This document shows, piece after piece, positions 24,852 to 34,025 of a stretch of 64,000 nt of DNA. Where the stretch lies: assembly GCF_963853665.1 (NCBI RefSeq), contig NZ_OY970459.1:3348001-3412000 (forward strand), read 5' to 3'. Below the pieces are notes generated by a model. The model had not been told where the DNA came from, ran no database searches, and saw only the letters and a list, made by a program, of their open reading frames with translations. Both the position numbers and the translations under genes were made by a program. How positions within the stretch are numbered: position 1 is the first letter of the stretch; each line of letters starts with the position of its first letter. Origin of the DNA: Mycobacterium decipiens. GTDB taxonomy: Bacteria; Actinomycetota; Actinomycetes; Mycobacteriales; Mycobacteriaceae.

Positions 24852-25714
24852 CTGAACACCGTCTGGCCGTCGAGCCCGAGGCGATACCGCTGGGTGCCCC
24901 GCGTTACCGTCGGCGCGTCAGCAGCCAAAGACACAGCAATCTTGTTGCTCGCGTTACGCATGATGTCAAAAGTCAGCTCGACGGCCTCGGCGTCCGAGAA
25001 CCGGGAGCGCACCTCGGCGGCATCGTCGACGGCGAGGTGCGCAGGGGTCCAAATTAACGCATCTGCATACATGATGCCGGCTTTTGCGCGATCATCGAGC
25101 AATATCGAGGTCTCGAAACGCTCGATCTCGCCGTATAACGTCTCCGAACCGCCCGCATCGAGTGCAGTGCTCTCACGCAGCGACTTGCACAGCCGGCAGT
25201 TGTGCTGGGCCGCTCCGCGCAGCCGTACCAGTTCGGCGGTGACCGGGTCCAGCGCCCGCATCCGGGCCACCGCGGGCAGAAAATCGTTGAACACCACATC
25301 GGCGGGATCGGTGGTGTGATCCCAGACGATCGGCCCCGTCACCCAGCCCAAATACTGCGCGCCAACGCCCAACGCTTCCAGCCCGGCACGCACCCGCGGC
25401 ACAAAGTCGGCGATGTACATCGCCACAACGACGCCAAAAGTGGCGTCCCCCAGATGCTTCCACAGCCGGGATCGCTGCTCGCCGGTGATCGCTGAGACAT
25501 CGACGCTGAACTGCTCGGCGAACTCGGCAACGACGGCCTCGGCCTGGGACTCCGGCTCGCCCACCGCAACCTCACTCGGCAACGGCGGAAGCGACAGCGC
25601 CCGCGCGCACACCCGCCGAACCAGCCCCGCGATCCGGCCGTCGCCCGGGGACAACGCCACCAACCGGGCCACCAACCGCGACAGATCGTCGCGAACCGAA
25701 ACCGGAGCCGCCAT
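24848..25714 (-). CDS. AhpD/carboxymuconolactone-decarboxylase-like protein
   Basis: 288 residues. The CRLCK redox pair (Cys173 and Cys176) follows a helix [15 protein letters not shown], as in AhpD-like alkylhydroperoxidase folds, where the CxxC motif reduces peroxides or relays electrons. An N-terminal extra helical region of about 120 residues is present. I place it at the Rv2313c position from memory. It is translationally coupled to the lipoprotein gene downstream and lies 41 bp after tldE on the same strand. Confidence 0.78.
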   Translation of the reverse strand: MAAPVSVRDDLSRLVARLVALSPGDGRIAGLVRRVCARALSLPPLPSEVAVGEPESQAEAVVAEFAEQFSVDVSAITGEQRSRLWKHLGDATFGVVVAMYIADFVPRVRAGLEALGVGAQYLGWVTGPIVWDHTTDPADVVFNDFLPAVARMRALDPVTAELVRLRGAAQHNCRLCKSLRESTALDAGGSETLYGEIERFETSILLDDRAKAGIMYADALIWTPAHLAVDDAAEVRSRFSDAEAVELTFDIMRNASNKIAVSLAADAPTVTRGTQRYRLGLDGQTVFS

Positions 25715-25755
25715 TGCTCACACGGTAGAACCCGCCCAGGTCCTACAGCAATCTC

Positions 25756-27129
25756 CTAGCGGGCCTGGCTCACCGATGACATGTGGAAGTCGGGAATCCG
25801 CAGCGGGGGCATCGCGGTCCGGGTAACCCAATCCCCCCATTCGCGTGGCAGCGTCTTCTCGCTGACGCCCGCCTCGGTGGCCCGTCGCAGCAGGTCAAGC
25901 GGGCTTTCGTTGAACCGGAAGTTGTTGACCTCCGCGGTCACCTGGCCGTCTTCGATCAGGTAGACGCCGTCGCGGGTCAGCCCGGTGAGCAGTAGCGTGG
26001 TCGGGTCGACCTCACGGATGTACCAGAGTGTGGTCAGCAACAGTCCGCGCTCGGTGCCGGCGATCATGTCGGCGAGATCGACCGACCCACCGGTCATGAC
26101 CAGGTTGTCGGCGGCAACCGCGACCGGGGCGTCGAACTTGGCGGCGGTGGCCCGCGGATAGGCCAGCGCATTGATCACGCCGTCGCGGATCCAATCGACC
26201 TGGCCGATGTCCATGCCGTTGTCGAACACCGACTGTGTCTCCGAGGAGTTGCTCACCGCGAGAAACGGCGTACACGCCAGACCCGGCGCGGCCGGATCGG
26301 TGAACAGGGTCAGTGGCAATTGGGTGAGTCGCTCCCCCACCCGGGTTCCACCGCCAGGTGCCGAGAACGCGGTGCGGCCCTCCTGTGCGCCGCGGCCGGC
26401 CATCGACCATCCCAGATAGGTCATCATGTCGGCCACCGTCGATGGCGGCATGATCGTCTCGTAGCGCCCGGCCGGCAGCTCGACGGTGCGTTGCGCCCAC
26501 TGAAGCCGGGTCGACAGCCGCTCAAGCAACAGATCGATTGGCACATCGACGAAATCAGGTGTGCCGATCCCCGCCCAGGCGCTGGCGTCGCCGCGTTTGG
26601 CGTTGATCTCGATCGCCCCGGCGGGCTGGGTGTAGCGGCGCCGCAGTCCCGTCGACGACGCCAGAAACGTCGTCGAGACACTTTGGTGCGCGTAGCCGTA
26701 CAAGCGATCCGCACCCCGGAAGCCGCGGCTCAGTGAGCCGGTGATACCGGCAAAAACCCCCGCCCCGGTGCCCGGAATCGGGGCGTCCCAGTCGTCGGGC
26801 TCACCGGTGTCGCCGAGCAGCGGTGCGGTATCACCGGCTTCGGGCGCGGAGCGGGCCGCGTCCTGGGAAGACACCACCAGCCCCGGAAGCACCGACGGGT
26901 CCACTTCGGCGGAGACCACGGTGCCGACAAAGGCGCTATCTCCCCGTCGCACAATCGAAATCACGGTGACGCTGCGGCTGACCGAAACGCCGTTGGTGGT
27001 CATCGAATTCCCCGCCCAGCGCAACGTCGCCTCGACCTTGTCGGTGACCAGCACCATGGTCTCGTCCGCCCGGCCGGATGTGGCCGCCTCCTGCAAAACG
27101 ATGTTGACGACGTGTTGTGGCGTAATCAT
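25756..27129 (-). CDS. pmbA: TldE/PmbA-family metalloprotease partner subunit (Rv2314c-like)
   Basis: 457 residues, the length I recall for Rv2314c. TldE lacks its own zinc site and forms a heterodimer with TldD, which degrades unfolded short peptides and in some species matures peptide antibiotics. The sequence has the family C-terminal region (NALAYPRATAAKFDAP, LADMIAGTERGLLLTTLWYIREVDPTTLLLTGLTRDGVYLIEDG). Its start overlaps the tldD stop (ATGA), consistent with a two-subunit enzyme. Confidence 0.92.
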   Translation of the reverse strand: MITPQHVVNIVLQEAATSGRADETMVLVTDKVEATLRWAGNSMTTNGVSVSRSVTVISIVRRGDSAFVGTVVSAEVDPSVLPGLVVSSQDAARSAPEAGDTAPLLGDTGEPDDWDAPIPGTGAGVFAGITGSLSRGFRGADRLYGYAHQSVSTTFLASSTGLRRRYTQPAGAIEINAKRGDASAWAGIGTPDFVDVPIDLLLERLSTRLQWAQRTVELPAGRYETIMPPSTVADMMTYLGWSMAGRGAQEGRTAFSAPGGGTRVGERLTQLPLTLFTDPAAPGLACTPFLAVSNSSETQSVFDNGMDIGQVDWIRDGVINALAYPRATAAKFDAPVAVAADNLVMTGGSVDLADMIAGTERGLLLTTLWYIREVDPTTLLLTGLTRDGVYLIEDGQVTAEVNNFRFNESPLDLLRRATEAGVSEKTLPREWGDWVTRTAMPPLRIPDFHMSSVSQAR

Positions 27130-28643
27130 CGGCCACCCTCGGTACGAGTGTTGAGCACGTTGATGCCCCGGAACAACGCCGACGGACAGCCGTGGCTGAC
27201 GGCGCCCACCTGGCCGGGCTGGGCCTTGCCGCAGTTGATCGCTCCGCCCATACGCCAGGTTGACGGGCCGCCCACGGCTTCCATCGCATTCCAGAAATCG
27301 GTGGTGGTCGACTGATACGCGACATCACGCAGCTGTCCGTGCAGCTGGCCGTCTCGGATGCGGAAGAACCGCTGGCCGGTGAACTGAAAGTTGTAGCGCT
27401 GCATGTCGATCGACCACGACTTGTCGCCGACGATGTAGATGCCGTCACCGACCCGGCCGATCAGGTCCGCGGTACTGAGGTCTTCGACGCCCGGCTGCAG
27501 CGATACGTTGGCCATCCGCTGGATCGGCACGTGATGCGGTGAGTCGGCATAGGAGCACCCGTTGGACCGTGGCTCCCCCAGCCGTGGTGCGAAAACCCGG
27601 TCGAGCTGGTAGCCGACGAACACCCCGTCACGCACCAGATCCCAGCTTTGCGCGGCCACTCCCTCGTCGTCGTAACCGATGGTGGCCAAGCCGAATTCGG
27701 CGGTGCGGTCGGCGGTCACGTTCATCACCTGCGAGCCGTAGCGCATGGTGCCGAGTTTGTCCGGTGTGGCGAACGACGTCCCGGCGTAGGCGGCCTCATA
27801 GCCGATGGCGCGGTCGTATTCGGTTGCATGGCCGATGGATTCGTGGATGGTCAGCCACAGGTTGGTGGGATCGATCACCAGGTCGGTGGGCCCCGGCATC
27901 ACGCTGGGCGCCCGGACCTTCTCCGCCAGCAGCGACGGCAGCTCGGCGAGCTCATCGGTCCAGTTCCAGATCTCGTCGCCGGCCACCGCTTCCCAGCCCC
28001 GCGCCGTCGGCGGAGCCAGCGTGCGCATCGATTCGAAGCTGCCCGCCGCGGAATCGACGGTCACCGCGTCCAGCGATGGCAACAGTCGCACCCGCTGCTG
28101 GGTGATCGATGACCCGAAGGTGTCGGCATAGAAGGTCTGCTCCTTGACGGCGTTCAAGCTGGCCGACACGTGGTCGATGCCGTCGGCGTCCAGCAACCGC
28201 CCGGAGTAGTCCCGTAGCACGGCAATCTTTTCGGAGGCGGGAACGCCAAACGGATCGATCCGGTAGGTCGAGACCCACTCGGCGTCGGTGTACACCGGCT
28301 CGGGCGCCAATTTGACCCGCTCGGTGTTCAGCGCGGCCAGCATGGTGGCCACCTGCACCGCATGGCGCGCGGTTGCGGCCGCGACGTCCGGTGCCAATTC
28401 GGCGTGGGAGGCGAATCCCCACGTGCCCGCGACGATCACCCGCACGGCCAAGCCGACCTCGCGGCTGATCACCGCGGTCTCCAGCTCACCATCGCGCAGT
28501 TGGATGATCTCGGTACTGATCCGGTGAACCCGCAGGTCGGCGTGGCTGGCCCCGGCCGCGGTGGCCGCCGACAACGCGGCGTCGGCCAACTCGTGGCGCG
28601 GCAGGTCCAGAAAGTCGGCATCGATCCCCCGGTTCGGTGTCAC
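27126..28643 (-). CDS. tldD: TldD metalloprotease subunit (Rv2315c-like)
   Basis: From GTG 28643 (VTPNRGIDADF) it has 505 residues, matching my memory of Rv2315c. The zinc-binding segment is HESIGHATEYDRA, the TldD HExxxH site. Later motifs are GTMRYGSQVMNVTADRT and GYDDEGVAAQSWDLVRDG. It is the catalytic partner of TldE. Its start is only 34 bp from the divergent uspA start, so both share one short promoter region. The longer frame to 28769 lies within the uspA coding region and is not supported. Confidence 0.93.
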   Translation of the reverse strand: MTPNRGIDADFLDLPRHELADAALSAATAAGASHADLRVHRISTEIIQLRDGELETAVISREVGLAVRVIVAGTWGFASHAELAPDVAAATARHAVQVATMLAALNTERVKLAPEPVYTDAEWVSTYRIDPFGVPASEKIAVLRDYSGRLLDADGIDHVSASLNAVKEQTFYADTFGSSITQQRVRLLPSLDAVTVDSAAGSFESMRTLAPPTARGWEAVAGDEIWNWTDELAELPSLLAEKVRAPSVMPGPTDLVIDPTNLWLTIHESIGHATEYDRAIGYEAAYAGTSFATPDKLGTMRYGSQVMNVTADRTAEFGLATIGYDDEGVAAQSWDLVRDGVFVGYQLDRVFAPRLGEPRSNGCSYADSPHHVPIQRMANVSLQPGVEDLSTADLIGRVGDGIYIVGDKSWSIDMQRYNFQFTGQRFFRIRDGQLHGQLRDVAYQSTTTDFWNAMEAVGGPSTWRMGGAINCGKAQPGQVGAVSHGCPSALFRGINVLNTRTEGGR

Positions 28644-28677
28644 GACTCCCACCGTAACGACCGGCTTTAATACACCC

Positions 28678-29550
28678 ATGCGCGACGTGCCACGCCGGAC
28701 CACCGCGCTGGCATATGCCCTGCTGGCACCCAGCCTGTTCGGTGTGGTCGCGTTCTTGTTGCTGCCCATCCTGGTCGTGGTCTGGCTGAGCCTGTACCGG
28801 TGGGACTTGCTGGGCCCACTGCACTACGTCGGCCTGGCCAACTGGCGGTCGGTGCTGACCGACTCCGACTTCGGCGACTCGCTGGCGGTCACGGCCATCT
28901 TCGTGGCGATCGTGGTCCCGGTGCAAACGGCACTGGGACTGCTGGCCGCGTCCCTGCTGGCGCGCCAGCTTCCGGGCACCGGCCTGTTCCGCACGCTCTA
29001 CGTGCTGCCCTGGATCTGCGCACCGCTGGCGATCGCGGTGATCTGGCGGTGGATCCTGGCGCCCACTGACGGCGCGGTCAGCACGGTGCTCGGACATCGC
29101 ATCGAATGGCTCACCAACCCCGATTTGGCCTTGCCGGTTGTGTCAGCGGTCGTTGTCTGGACCAACGTCGGCTACGTCTCGTTATCCTTCCTAGCCGGCC
29201 TGGTGGCCATCCCCGACGACATTCACAACGCCGCACGCACCGACGGCGCCAACGCCTGGCAGCGGTTCTGGCGCATCACCTTGCCCATGCTGCGGCCCAC
29301 CATGTTCTTCGTCTTGGTCACCGGAATCGTCAGCGCCGCACAGGTTTTCGACACCGTCTACGCGCTCACCGGCGGCGGTCCGGAAGGCAGCACCGACCTG
29401 GTGGCCCACCGCATCTACGCCGAGGCATTCGGGGCGGCGGCCATCGGACGGGCATCGGTAATGGCGGTGGTGCTGTTCGTGATCCTCGTCGGCGCGACCT
29501 TGGTTCAGCATCTGTATTTCCGACGGCGGATCAGCTATGAGCTCACCTAA
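28678..29550 (+). CDS. uspA: UspA, sugar ABC transporter permease
   Basis: 290 residues from ATG 28678, a length equal to Rv2316. Six hydrophobic segments and the inner-membrane EAA loop (NAARTDGANAWQRFWRITLP) show an ABC importer permease. A TTTAATAC -10-like element about 10 bp upstream of the ATG suggests a leaderless transcript. It overlaps uspB by 14 bp. With UspB and UspC it imports amino-sugar-type substrates, as reported for the M. tuberculosis UspC. No ATPase is encoded here. Confidence 0.93.
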   Translation: MRDVPRRTTALAYALLAPSLFGVVAFLLLPILVVVWLSLYRWDLLGPLHYVGLANWRSVLTDSDFGDSLAVTAIFVAIVVPVQTALGLLAASLLARQLPGTGLFRTLYVLPWICAPLAIAVIWRWILAPTDGAVSTVLGHRIEWLTNPDLALPVVSAVVVWTNVGYVSLSFLAGLVAIPDDIHNAARTDGANAWQRFWRITLPMLRPTMFFVLVTGIVSAAQVFDTVYALTGGGPEGSTDLVAHRIYAEAFGAAAIGRASVMAVVLFVILVGATLVQHLYFRRRISYELT

Positions 29551-30364
29551 CCGGGTCCTAACGCACACCGCGATCTACGCCGGCCTGGTGCTCGGCGCGA
29601 TAATCACGTTGGCCCCCTTCTCGCTCGGATTGTTGACCTCGTTCACCTCGGCGCATCAGTTCGCGACGGGTACGCCGCTGCAGGTGCCGCGGCCACCCAC
29701 GCTGGGCAACTACGCCGACCTCGCCGATGCCGGATTTGGCCGCGCGGCCATGGTGACGGCGTTGATGACGGCGGTAATCCTGTTGAGCCAGCTGACCTTT
29801 TCGGTACTGGCCGCCTACGCGTTCGCGCGGTTGCGGTTTCCCGGGCGCGACGCGCTGTTCTGGGTGTACATCACCACCCTGATGGTGCCGGGGACGGTGA
29901 CCGTGGTGCCGCTGTATCTGATGATGGCTCAGCTGGGCCTGCGCAACACGTTCTGGGCGCTGGTGCTGCCGTTCATGTTCGGTTCCCCGTACGCGATATT
30001 CCTGCTACGCGAGCACTTTCGGCTCATCCCGGACGACCTGATCAACGCCGCACGCCTCGACGGCGCCAACACTTTGGATGTCCTCGTGCACGTGGTGATC
30101 CCGTCCAGCCGGCCGGTCCTGGCCGCCTTGACGATGATCACCGTGGTCTCGCAGTGGAACAACTTCATGTGGCCGTTGGTGATCACCAGCGGCCACAAAT
30201 GGCGTGTCCTCACGGTGGCGACGGCCGACCTGCAGTCCCGGTTCAACGCCCAGTGGACGCTGGTGATGGCGGCGACCACGGTAGCGATCGTGCCGCTGAT
30301 CGTGCTCTTCGTGGCGTTCCAGCGCCACATCGCCGCATCAATCGTCGTCTCGGGGCTCAAGTGA
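29537..30364 (+). CDS. uspB: UspB, sugar ABC transporter permease
   Basis: 275 residues, second permease of the importer. Six membrane segments (YAGLVLGAIITLAPFSLGLL and others) and the EAA loop INAARLDGANTLDVLVHVVIP. It overlaps uspA (14 bp) and uspC (4 bp, GTGA), so the three are made together. The cytosolic ATPase must be shared from another sugar system such as SugC or UgpC; this is inference. Confidence 0.93.
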   Translation: MSSPNRVLTHTAIYAGLVLGAIITLAPFSLGLLTSFTSAHQFATGTPLQVPRPPTLGNYADLADAGFGRAAMVTALMTAVILLSQLTFSVLAAYAFARLRFPGRDALFWVYITTLMVPGTVTVVPLYLMMAQLGLRNTFWALVLPFMFGSPYAIFLLREHFRLIPDDLINAARLDGANTLDVLVHVVIPSSRPVLAALTMITVVSQWNNFMWPLVITSGHKWRVLTVATADLQSRFNAQWTLVMAATTVAIVPLIVLFVAFQRHIAASIVVSGLK

Positions 30365-31683
30365 GCCGGCCCCGCTTTTCCACGCTGGCCGCCACCGCGC
30401 TCGTGCTGGTCGCGGTCCTGTTAGCGGTGAGCGCGGTGCTGTTGGGCCGATCCGGCGAACCGCGTGGCGGCAAGATCGTCGTGACGGTGCGACTCTGGGC
30501 GGAACCAATCGCCGCGGCGTATCGGCAGTCGTTCGAGGCATTCACCCGCGCCCATCCCGATATCGAGGTGCGCACCAACCTGGTGGCCTATTCCACATAC
30601 TTCGACACGCTGCGCACCGACGTGGCCGGCGGCAGCGCCGACGACATCTTCTGGCTGTCCAACGCCTACTTCGCCGCCTACGCCGACAGTGGCCGGCTGA
30701 TGAAGATCCAGGCCGATGCCTCGGGCTGGGAGCCGGCGGTGGTCGACCAGTTCACCCGGTCGGGTGTGTTGTGGGGCGTACCGCAGCTGACGGATGCCGG
30801 AGTTGCCGTGTTCTACAACACCGACCTGCTGGCTGCCGCCGGTATCGACCCCGCGGATTTGGACGGCCTGCGGTGGAGCCCGAGCGGCGACGACACGCTG
30901 CGCCCGCTGCTGGCCCGGCTCACCGTCGACGCCGATGGACGCAGCGCCAACACGCCAGGTTTCGACGCCGGACGGGTCCGCCAGTGGGGCTACAACGCCG
31001 CCAACGATCCTCAGGGCATCTATCTCAACTACATCGGCTCGGCCGGCGGCGTATTCCAGCGCGACGGCAAGTTCGCGTTCGATAACCCCGCGGCGATCGA
31101 AGCCTTCCGCTATCTGGTCGGCCTGATCAACGACGACCACGTCGCGCCGCCGGCCTCCGACACCAACGACAACGGCGATTTTTCCCGCAACCAGTTTCTC
31201 GCCGGCAAAATGGCGCTCTTCCAGTCGGGCACCTACAGCCTGGCGTCGGTGGCCCGCGATGCTCGCTTCCGCTGGGGTGTGGCGATGCTGCCCGCCGGTC
31301 CCGCGGGCCGGGTGAGCGTCACCAATGGTATTGCCGCGGCAGGTAATTCGGCGTCCAAACATCCGGATGCGGTGCGTCAGGTGCTGGCCTGGATGGGCAG
31401 CAGGGAGGGCAACGCCTATCTGGGCCGCCACGGTGCGGCCATCCCCGCGCTACTGTCTGCGCAGCCGGTCTACTTCGACTACTGGTCCACCAGGGGCGTC
31501 GACGTCACACCCTTCTTCGCGGTGCTGAACGGTCGGCGCATCGCGGCCCCCGGCGGCGCCGGCTTCGCCGCCGGACAGGAGGCCCTCGAACCCTATTTCG
31601 ATGAAATGTTCCTCGGCCGTGGCGATGTCGCGACGATCCTGAGCCAGGCGCAAGCGGCGGCCAACGCCGCAGCGCAGCGATGA
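30361..31683 (+). CDS. uspC: UspC, sugar-binding protein of the Usp importer
   Basis: 440 residues from GTG 30361, matching Rv2318 in length. The N-terminal hydrophobic segment (LAATALVLVAVLLAVSAVLL) has no lipobox cysteine, so it may be a membrane anchor. The rest is a cluster B/D extracellular binding protein (AFTRAHPDIEVRTNLVAY, DIFWLSNAYFAAYADSG, NGDFSRNQFLAGKMALFQSG). The M. tuberculosis protein binds amino sugars by published work as I recall. Its end lies 7 bp from the convergent stress protein gene. Confidence 0.93.
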   Translation: MSRPRFSTLAATALVLVAVLLAVSAVLLGRSGEPRGGKIVVTVRLWAEPIAAAYRQSFEAFTRAHPDIEVRTNLVAYSTYFDTLRTDVAGGSADDIFWLSNAYFAAYADSGRLMKIQADASGWEPAVVDQFTRSGVLWGVPQLTDAGVAVFYNTDLLAAAGIDPADLDGLRWSPSGDDTLRPLLARLTVDADGRSANTPGFDAGRVRQWGYNAANDPQGIYLNYIGSAGGVFQRDGKFAFDNPAAIEAFRYLVGLINDDHVAPPASDTNDNGDFSRNQFLAGKMALFQSGTYSLASVARDARFRWGVAMLPAGPAGRVSVTNGIAAAGNSASKHPDAVRQVLAWMGSREGNAYLGRHGAAIPALLSAQPVYFDYWSTRGVDVTPFFAVLNGRRIAAPGGAGFAAGQEALEPYFDEMFLGRGDVATILSQAQAAANAAAQR

Positions 31684-31690
31684 TCGGGGT

Positions 31691-32569
31691 CTATCCCGGC
31701 AGGACCAGCACCGGTACCGGGCTGTAACGGATGATCTTGCCGCTCCAGGAGCCGAGGAAAACCCGGGCGATATCACCGGACGGCGAGGTGCCCAGTGCCA
31801 GGATCTCCCCGTCCAGCCAGTCCGCAGCGTCGAGCGCCTGCGCCCAACCATTCCCGGTGACCACTTGCAGCACGGCGTCTTCACCGACGACGCTGTTGAT
31901 TTTTAGCTTTTCCAGCAATTCTTGCGCTTGCGCCGCCCACGCCTCCAGAACCGAAGCCTCGGCGTGCAGCCCCACCTCGGGCGGATACATCGTTCGGCCG
32001 CGGACCGCGAAGGTGACCACCCGCATCGGCACGTCGGACACCTTGGCCAGGTCGCGGCATCGCCGCACCACATCGGCCGACCCTGACGTCGCGGAATAGC
32101 CGCAGCTGAGCCGGGTCACCCGGTCGGTGTGGCAACGGTAGCGGCGGGGGGTGATCGCCACCGGTACCGGCGACGAATGCAACAGCCGGTCGGCGGTCGA
32201 GCCGATCAACACCCGTGCGCGCCGCCCGCTGGGGAACGAACCCAGCACCAGCACCTCGGCCTCGAGCTCCTCGACCACCTCGAGCAGACCAGCCGACACC
32301 GAGCGGTGCGCGCGATGGTGGTAACTGACCTCGATCCCGTCGGCCAGTCTGCGCAGGTAACGCTCGGCCTCCTGCGCCGAGTCGGCGGCCAGCCGATCCG
32401 ACCAGTGCTCGTAGTCGGCATCGGTGCGCCCTAGTGGCCGCGTCGGCCAGGGCCTCGGCACGATGGTGGCCACCGTGAGCGACGTTTTGTACATCCGCGC
32501 GACGCGGACGGCCAGATGCAACGCCGAGGGACCGACTTTGCCGGCCAAGTAGCCGACGACGACAGTCAC
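31691..32569 (-). CDS. Universal stress protein, two Usp domains (Rv2319c-like)
   Basis: 292 residues from GTG 32569, equal to Rv2319c. Two tandem UspA-type domains. Each ends with a nucleotide-loop-like segment: LVLGSFPSGRRARVLIGSTADRLLHSSPVPV and LALGTSPSGDIARVFLGSWSGKIIRYSPVPV. The start overlaps the rocE stop (GTGA), so it is expressed with the arginine/ornithine genes. It may couple transporter activity to nucleotide state; unproven. Confidence 0.9.
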   Translation of the reverse strand: MTVVVGYLAGKVGPSALHLAVRVARMYKTSLTVATIVPRPWPTRPLGRTDADYEHWSDRLAADSAQEAERYLRRLADGIEVSYHHRAHRSVSAGLLEVVEELEAEVLVLGSFPSGRRARVLIGSTADRLLHSSPVPVAITPRRYRCHTDRVTRLSCGYSATSGSADVVRRCRDLAKVSDVPMRVVTFAVRGRTMYPPEVGLHAEASVLEAWAAQAQELLEKLKINSVVGEDAVLQVVTGNGWAQALDAADWLDGEILALGTSPSGDIARVFLGSWSGKIIRYSPVPVLVLPG

Positions 32570-33996
32570 GGCACTTCCTCGTTGAGCGCACTGTGGTGCC
32601 GACCCCACGTCAGGTAGAAGACCAACGCCACCGCCACCCATCCGCTGAAGGCGAGCCAGGTGTACCAGTGCAAACTGACGAGGATGTACCCGCAGGCCAG
32701 CACCGAAAGGATCGGGGTCACCGGGTAGCCGGGCACCTTGAACCCTCGCGGCAGGTCGGGCGCACGCACCCGCAGGACGATCACACCCACCGCCACCACG
32801 CTGAACGCGGTAAGCGTGCCGATGGACACCATGTCCGCCAAGTTTTCGAGCGGTATGAAGGCGGCCAGCGTCGCCGCGAAGATCGCGACGATCACCGTGT
32901 TGGGCACCGGCGTCATGGTGCGCGGATGCACCTTCGCAAACGGGGTCGGCAGCAGCCCGTCGCGACCCATCGCGAACAGGATCCGGGTCTGGCCGTACAT
33001 GGTGACCAGCGTGACGGTGAAGATCGAGATCACCGCACCCGCGGCCAGAATCGTGCTGGCCCATTCGCCGTGCGTAACGTTGTCCAAGATGGTGGCCAGC
33101 CCCGCGTTTTTCTGCTGTGCAAAGTTCTGCCACGGCTGGGTGCCGAGGGCGGCCAGCGCGACCAGAACATAGACACCGGTGACGGTGATCAGCGCCGCGA
33201 TCAGCGCGCGCGGCACGGTCTTCTGCGGGTCGTTCACCTCGTCGCCCGCGGTTGAAACCGCGTCAAGGCCGACGTATGAGAAGAAGATCGTCCCCGCCGC
33301 CGAGCCGATGCCGGCGACACCGAATGGGGCGAAATCTTTGAGGTGGTCGGCGCTGTATGCGCTAAACGCAATGACCACGAACATGCCCAGCACGCAGAGC
33401 TTGATCAGCACCATGATCGCGTTGACCGTCGCCGATTCGCTGGCCCCGCGAATCAACAGCAGCGCGCATAGCCCGATCAGCACGATGGCCGGCAAATTCA
33501 CCCAACCCGGATCCGTGTCCCACGGCGCGGCCGACAACACATGGGGCATCTGCAATCCGAACAGATTGCTCAGCAACTTGTTAACGTAGCCGCTCCAGCC
33601 GACCGAGACCGCCGCGGTGGCCACCCCGTATTCCAGCAACAGGCAGGCCGCCACCACCATCGCGACCGCCTCGCCCAGCGTCGCGTAGGCGTAGGAGTAT
33701 GCCGATCCCGAAATCGGTACGGCCGAAGCCAGCTCGGCGTAGCAGAGGGCGGCCAGGCCAGCGGCGATACCGGCGATGGTGAACGAGACGATCACGCCGG
33801 GACCGGCCTCGGGCACCGCCTCCGAGAGCACGAAGAAGATGCCCGTACCTATCGTCGAGCCGACCCCGAACATGGTCAGCTGGAAGGTGCCGAAACTCCG
33901 CTTGAGGTTGGCCGCGGCCCCGTGGGCGATAGGGGCACCGCTCACTGGGCGGCGGCGCAGCATTGATTCTCTTAGGCTCATCGAAGTTGCCGGCAA
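32566..33996 (-). CDS. rocE: RocE, amino-acid (arginine/ornithine) permease
   Basis: 476 residues, APC-superfamily cationic amino-acid transporter with about 12 membrane segments. The first helix has FGVGSTIGTGIF, the typical APC unwound substrate-binding helix. Same length as Rv2320c. It lies 29 bp downstream of rocD in the ddaH-like/rocD/rocE/usp operon, so it probably imports arginine or ornithine for catabolism. Confidence 0.92.
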   Translation of the reverse strand: MPATSMSLRESMLRRRPVSGAPIAHGAAANLKRSFGTFQLTMFGVGSTIGTGIFFVLSEAVPEAGPGVIVSFTIAGIAAGLAALCYAELASAVPISGSAYSYAYATLGEAVAMVVAACLLLEYGVATAAVSVGWSGYVNKLLSNLFGLQMPHVLSAAPWDTDPGWVNLPAIVLIGLCALLLIRGASESATVNAIMVLIKLCVLGMFVVIAFSAYSADHLKDFAPFGVAGIGSAAGTIFFSYVGLDAVSTAGDEVNDPQKTVPRALIAALITVTGVYVLVALAALGTQPWQNFAQQKNAGLATILDNVTHGEWASTILAAGAVISIFTVTLVTMYGQTRILFAMGRDGLLPTPFAKVHPRTMTPVPNTVIVAIFAATLAAFIPLENLADMVSIGTLTAFSVVAVGVIVLRVRAPDLPRGFKVPGYPVTPILSVLACGYILVSLHWYTWLAFSGWVAVALVFYLTWGRHHSALNEEVP

Positions 33997-34025
33997 TTGC
34001 GCCTCCTGTTGGTGGACCAGGCTGA

